NCBI RefSeq assembly: GCF_036067295.1
Contig: NZ_CP107954.1
Location: forward strand, 2,480,001 to 2,544,000
Length of the DNA: 64,000 nucleotides
Source of the DNA: Kribbella sp. NBC_00382
GTDB taxonomy: Bacteria; Actinomycetota; Actinomycetes; Propionibacteriales; Kribbellaceae
Direction: 5' to 3'
Below, one piece after another: positions 62,195 to 64,000 of this stretch. The notes beneath the pieces were generated by a model, which was given only the letters and a program-made list of their open reading frames with translations, was not told the DNA's origin and ran no database searches. Positions within the stretch are counted from its first letter, which is position 1. Each line of letters starts with the position of its first letter. The position numbers and the translations under genes were made by a program.

Positions 62195-62890
62195 ATGGCC
62201 AAGCGCAAAGTGGCGAACCCGTTGGCGTTCGCCGTGCTCGGCAGCCTCGGTGAGCGGTCGATGCACCCGTACGAGATCTCGACCATGCTCAAGACCCGCG
62301 GCAAGGACCTGAGCATCAAGCTCAATTACGGCTCGCTCTACTCGGTCGTCGCCGCGCTCGAGAAGAACGGTTTCATCGAGGCGGTCGAGACCGTGCGCGA
62401 CGGCAATCGCCCGGAGAAGACCGTCTACGCGATCACCGCCGCCGGCCGGGACGAGTTCGCCGACTGGCTGGCCGAGCTGCTCGGCAGTCCGGAGCGGGAG
62501 TACAGCCAGCTGGAAGCGGGCCTGGCCTACCTTCCGGCGTTCTCGCCGGACCGGGTCGTCGAGTTGCTCGACCAGCGGATCGAGGCGCTGGCCGCCGAGA
62601 TCGAGAAGCTGGAGACCACGCACGCGGAGATGGCGTCGAACCAGTTCCCGCGGATCTTCTGGGTCGAGTCCGAGTTCCGGCTCGCCCTTGTCCAGGCGGA
62701 GATCACCTACACCCGCAAGCTGGTCCGGGCGATCCGGACCGACGAGCTGGAGGGTTCGGCCTTCTGGCGCAAGGGATTCGAGGCCGTCGAGAAGTACGGC
62801 ATCCAGCCGGCCGACCTGTTCAAGGACCCGGTCAAGTACTTCGGAGAGGAGCTCCCCTGGCTGCAGGAGATCCCACCGGAAAGTAGATAA
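62195..62890 (+). CDS. PadR family transcriptional regulator
   Basis: 231 residues. Winged helix about 8-90 (LAFAVLGSLGERSMHPYEISTMLKTRGKDLSIKLNYGSLYSVVAALEKNGFIEAVETVRDGNRPEKTVYAITAAGRDEF), followed by the C-terminal helical domain (about 110-190). It precedes an ABC exporter ATPase, the usual arrangement for PadR-controlled drug exporters. Confidence 0.92.
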   Translation: MAKRKVANPLAFAVLGSLGERSMHPYEISTMLKTRGKDLSIKLNYGSLYSVVAALEKNGFIEAVETVRDGNRPEKTVYAITAAGRDEFADWLAELLGSPEREYSQLEAGLAYLPAFSPDRVVELLDQRIEALAAEIEKLETTHAEMASNQFPRIFWVESEFRLALVQAEITYTRKLVRAIRTDELEGSAFWRKGFEAVEKYGIQPADLFKDPVKYFGEELPWLQEIPPESR

Positions 62891-62894
62891 GCAC

Positions 62895-62992
62895 GGCCCT
62901 CGACCAGGGAGCGGCAACTCCCGGGCCAAGGGCCGCAGTTCCTCGAGTCGATCCCGCAAGCGAGACCTGACACCCAAGGCGCACTGGTCAGG
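62895..62992. terminator. Nested hairpins in the padR-ABC leader
   Basis: GGCCCT (62895-62900) pairs with AGGGCC (62929-62934), enclosing GGGAG (62907-62911) and CTCCC (62918-62922). A second stem is CCTGAC (62966-62971) with GTCAGG (62987-62992). The 149-bp gap thus holds two stem-loops before the ABC gene; a padR terminator or a leader controlling the exporter are both possible. Confidence 0.4.
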
Positions 62993-63039
62993 ATAGCCGG
63001 GTCGACTCCTCATCACTCAGCAAGAGGAGTCACGTCACC

Positions 63040-64000
63040 ATGGCATCACCCCCTGCCCTCGAGGCAGCAGAACTGGTCAAGACCTATCCCGCCGGCCGCA
63101 AGAAGCCGCCGCTGCGGGCGCTCGACGGACTGAGCTTCACGGTCCCGGAGGGCGTAGTACTGGGATTGCTCGGGCCGAACGGCGCGGGCAAGTCCACCAC
63201 CGTGAAGATCCTCACCACCTTGTCGCGGGCCGACTCCGGTACCGCGCGGGTGGCCGGCTTCGACGTCGTCAAGCAGCAGGCCGAGGTCCGGCATGCGATC
63301 GGCTACGTGCCGCAGAAGTCCAGCTCGGACCCGATGGCGACCGGCGTCGAGAACCTCGTCCTGTCCGGCCGCATCTACGGCCTGTCCAGGCAGGAGTCGG
63401 TACGCCGTGCCGCCGAACTCCTCGCCCGTTTCGACCTCACAGAGGCCGCCTCGAGGCAGGTCCGCACGTACTCAGGCGGCATGCAGCGCAAGCTCGACGT
63501 CGCGCTCGGACTCGTCCACCGCCCGCGCGTGCTCTTCCTCGACGAGCCGACCACCGGCCTCGACCCAGAAGCCCGCGCGGACCTGTGGAACGAGGTCGAG
63601 AGACTCTCCGGCACCGAAGGCCTCACCGTCCTCCTGACGACCCACTACCTGGAGGAAGCCGACCGACTGGCCGACCAGCTAGCGATCGTCGACCACGGCA
63701 AGATCGTTGCCGAAGGCACCCCTGAAGCGCTGAAGGCCGAGCTGCGCGGCGACTCGGTACAGGTCGAGCTGGTGGACGCCGACCTCGACGGCACGGTCAC
63801 CAGGCTGCTGGCCACCCTGCCTGGGGTCGGCGAGATCGTTGTCGACGGCAACACTTTGCGGGCACGCGTCGACCGTGGCGCGACCGCGGTTCCCGCAGTA
63901 CTGGGAGCCCTTGAGGAGAAGGCGATTCCGGTCACCGCGGTCACGGTGTCGCGGCCGTCTCTCGATGATGTCTATCTGCAGTACACGGGTCGCTCGTTCA
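63040..64000 (+). CDS. ABC exporter ATP-binding protein (DrrA-like), cut by the right edge
   Basis: 320 residues visible from ATG 63040 with AGAGGAG upstream. Walker A LGPNGAGKST (about 44-53), YVPQKSSSDPMAT, signature YSGGMQRKLDVALGLV, Walker B RVLFLDEPTTGLDP and H-loop LLTTHYLEEAD, then a C-terminal domain after VDHGKIVAEGTPEALKAEL typical of the DrrA/drug exporter group. It powers export by an ABC-2 permease that should lie beyond the window. Probably controlled by the PadR regulator upstream. Confidence 0.93.
   Translation, partial: MASPPALEAAELVKTYPAGRKKPPLRALDGLSFTVPEGVVLGLLGPNGAGKSTTVKILTTLSRADSGTARVAGFDVVKQQAEVRHAIGYVPQKSSSDPMATGVENLVLSGRIYGLSRQESVRRAAELLARFDLTEAASRQVRTYSGGMQRKLDVALGLVHRPRVLFLDEPTTGLDPEARADLWNEVERLSGTEGLTVLLTTHYLEEADRLADQLAIVDHGKIVAEGTPEALKAELRGDSVQVELVDADLDGTVTRLLATLPGVGEIVVDGNTLRARVDRGATAVPAVLGALEEKAIPVTAVTVSRPSLDDVYLQYTGRSF

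Overview
The window is high-GC (roughly 70%) actinobacterial DNA. The genes are densely packed and use many GTG and TTG starts. Neighbouring genes often overlap as ATGA, GTGA or TGATG. The content (F420-type oxidoreductases, a TIGR03084-like protein, EcsC, twin-arginine solute-binding lipoproteins, ROK, Lrp and PadR regulators, a YhgE/Pip exporter) suggests a soil Propionibacteriales such as Kribbella or a close relative. The genus is inferred from gene content; no rRNA or tRNA gene was recognised.

Left part (1-9.6 kb): a six-gene minus-strand acyl-CoA operon (TIGR03084-like protein, AtuA-like protein, acyl-CoA dehydrogenase, biotin-dependent carboxylase beta and alpha subunits, second acyl-CoA dehydrogenase running off the edge) lies downstream of a 16-bp palindrome. 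A GntR/UTRA regulator and a ROK regulator follow. From 9.7 to 15.1 kb is a ROK-flanked sugar operon: binding protein, two permeases, a double SIS-domain protein carrying an unusual tandem-repeat insert, and a PfkB kinase. From 15.2 to 17.7 kb are a MarR regulator, an APH-like phosphotransferase, a winged-helix protein with a degenerate nucleotidyltransferase fold, and a truncated SRPBCC remnant.

17.7-29.8 kb is a polyamine utilisation locus: Lrp regulator, PotD-PotA-PotB-PotC importer, two DAO-type FAD oxidases, a class III aminotransferase, an amidohydrolase and an aminobutyraldehyde-type dehydrogenase. Paired GAATCCGTTG-type direct repeats 31-32 bp apart precede potD and the dehydrogenase gene, and a related site lies between the aminotransferase and amidohydrolase genes. 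This points to one shared regulon, probably controlled by the Lrp protein.

29.8-47.3 kb is a mixed region: an F420-type LLM oxidoreductase, a BadF-type sugar kinase, a ceramidase-like protein, a decayed P-loop gene ending in a 192-bp MITE-like palindrome, YhgE paired with an ABC-type pseudo-ATPase and a TetR regulator, a STAS plus degenerate HATPase fusion, a membrane molybdopterin oxidoreductase, an orphan TrbL/VirB6-like membrane protein with an accessory gene, a GH92 mannosidase with a glycosyltransferase, and a metallophosphoesterase.

47.3-52.7 kb holds the best candidate for an undescribed system: a tightly overlapping four-gene minus-strand operon encoding a DUF4365-type PD-(D/E)XK protein, an unknown 364-residue protein, a small winged-helix-like protein, and a 1065-residue protein joining an AAA ATPase to a HerA/DUF87 ATPase. 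The combination resembles anti-phage or DNA-processing systems. The remainder (52.7-64 kb) is mostly housekeeping or regulatory: two GNATs, HMG-CoA lyase, XRE regulator, EcsC, HTH-methyltransferase fusion, leucyl/phenylalanyl-tRNA transferase, TetR with a Ddn-type F420 protein, a DUF899 protein, a DUF1016 fragment, adenosine deaminase, PadR, and an ABC ATPase running off the right edge.
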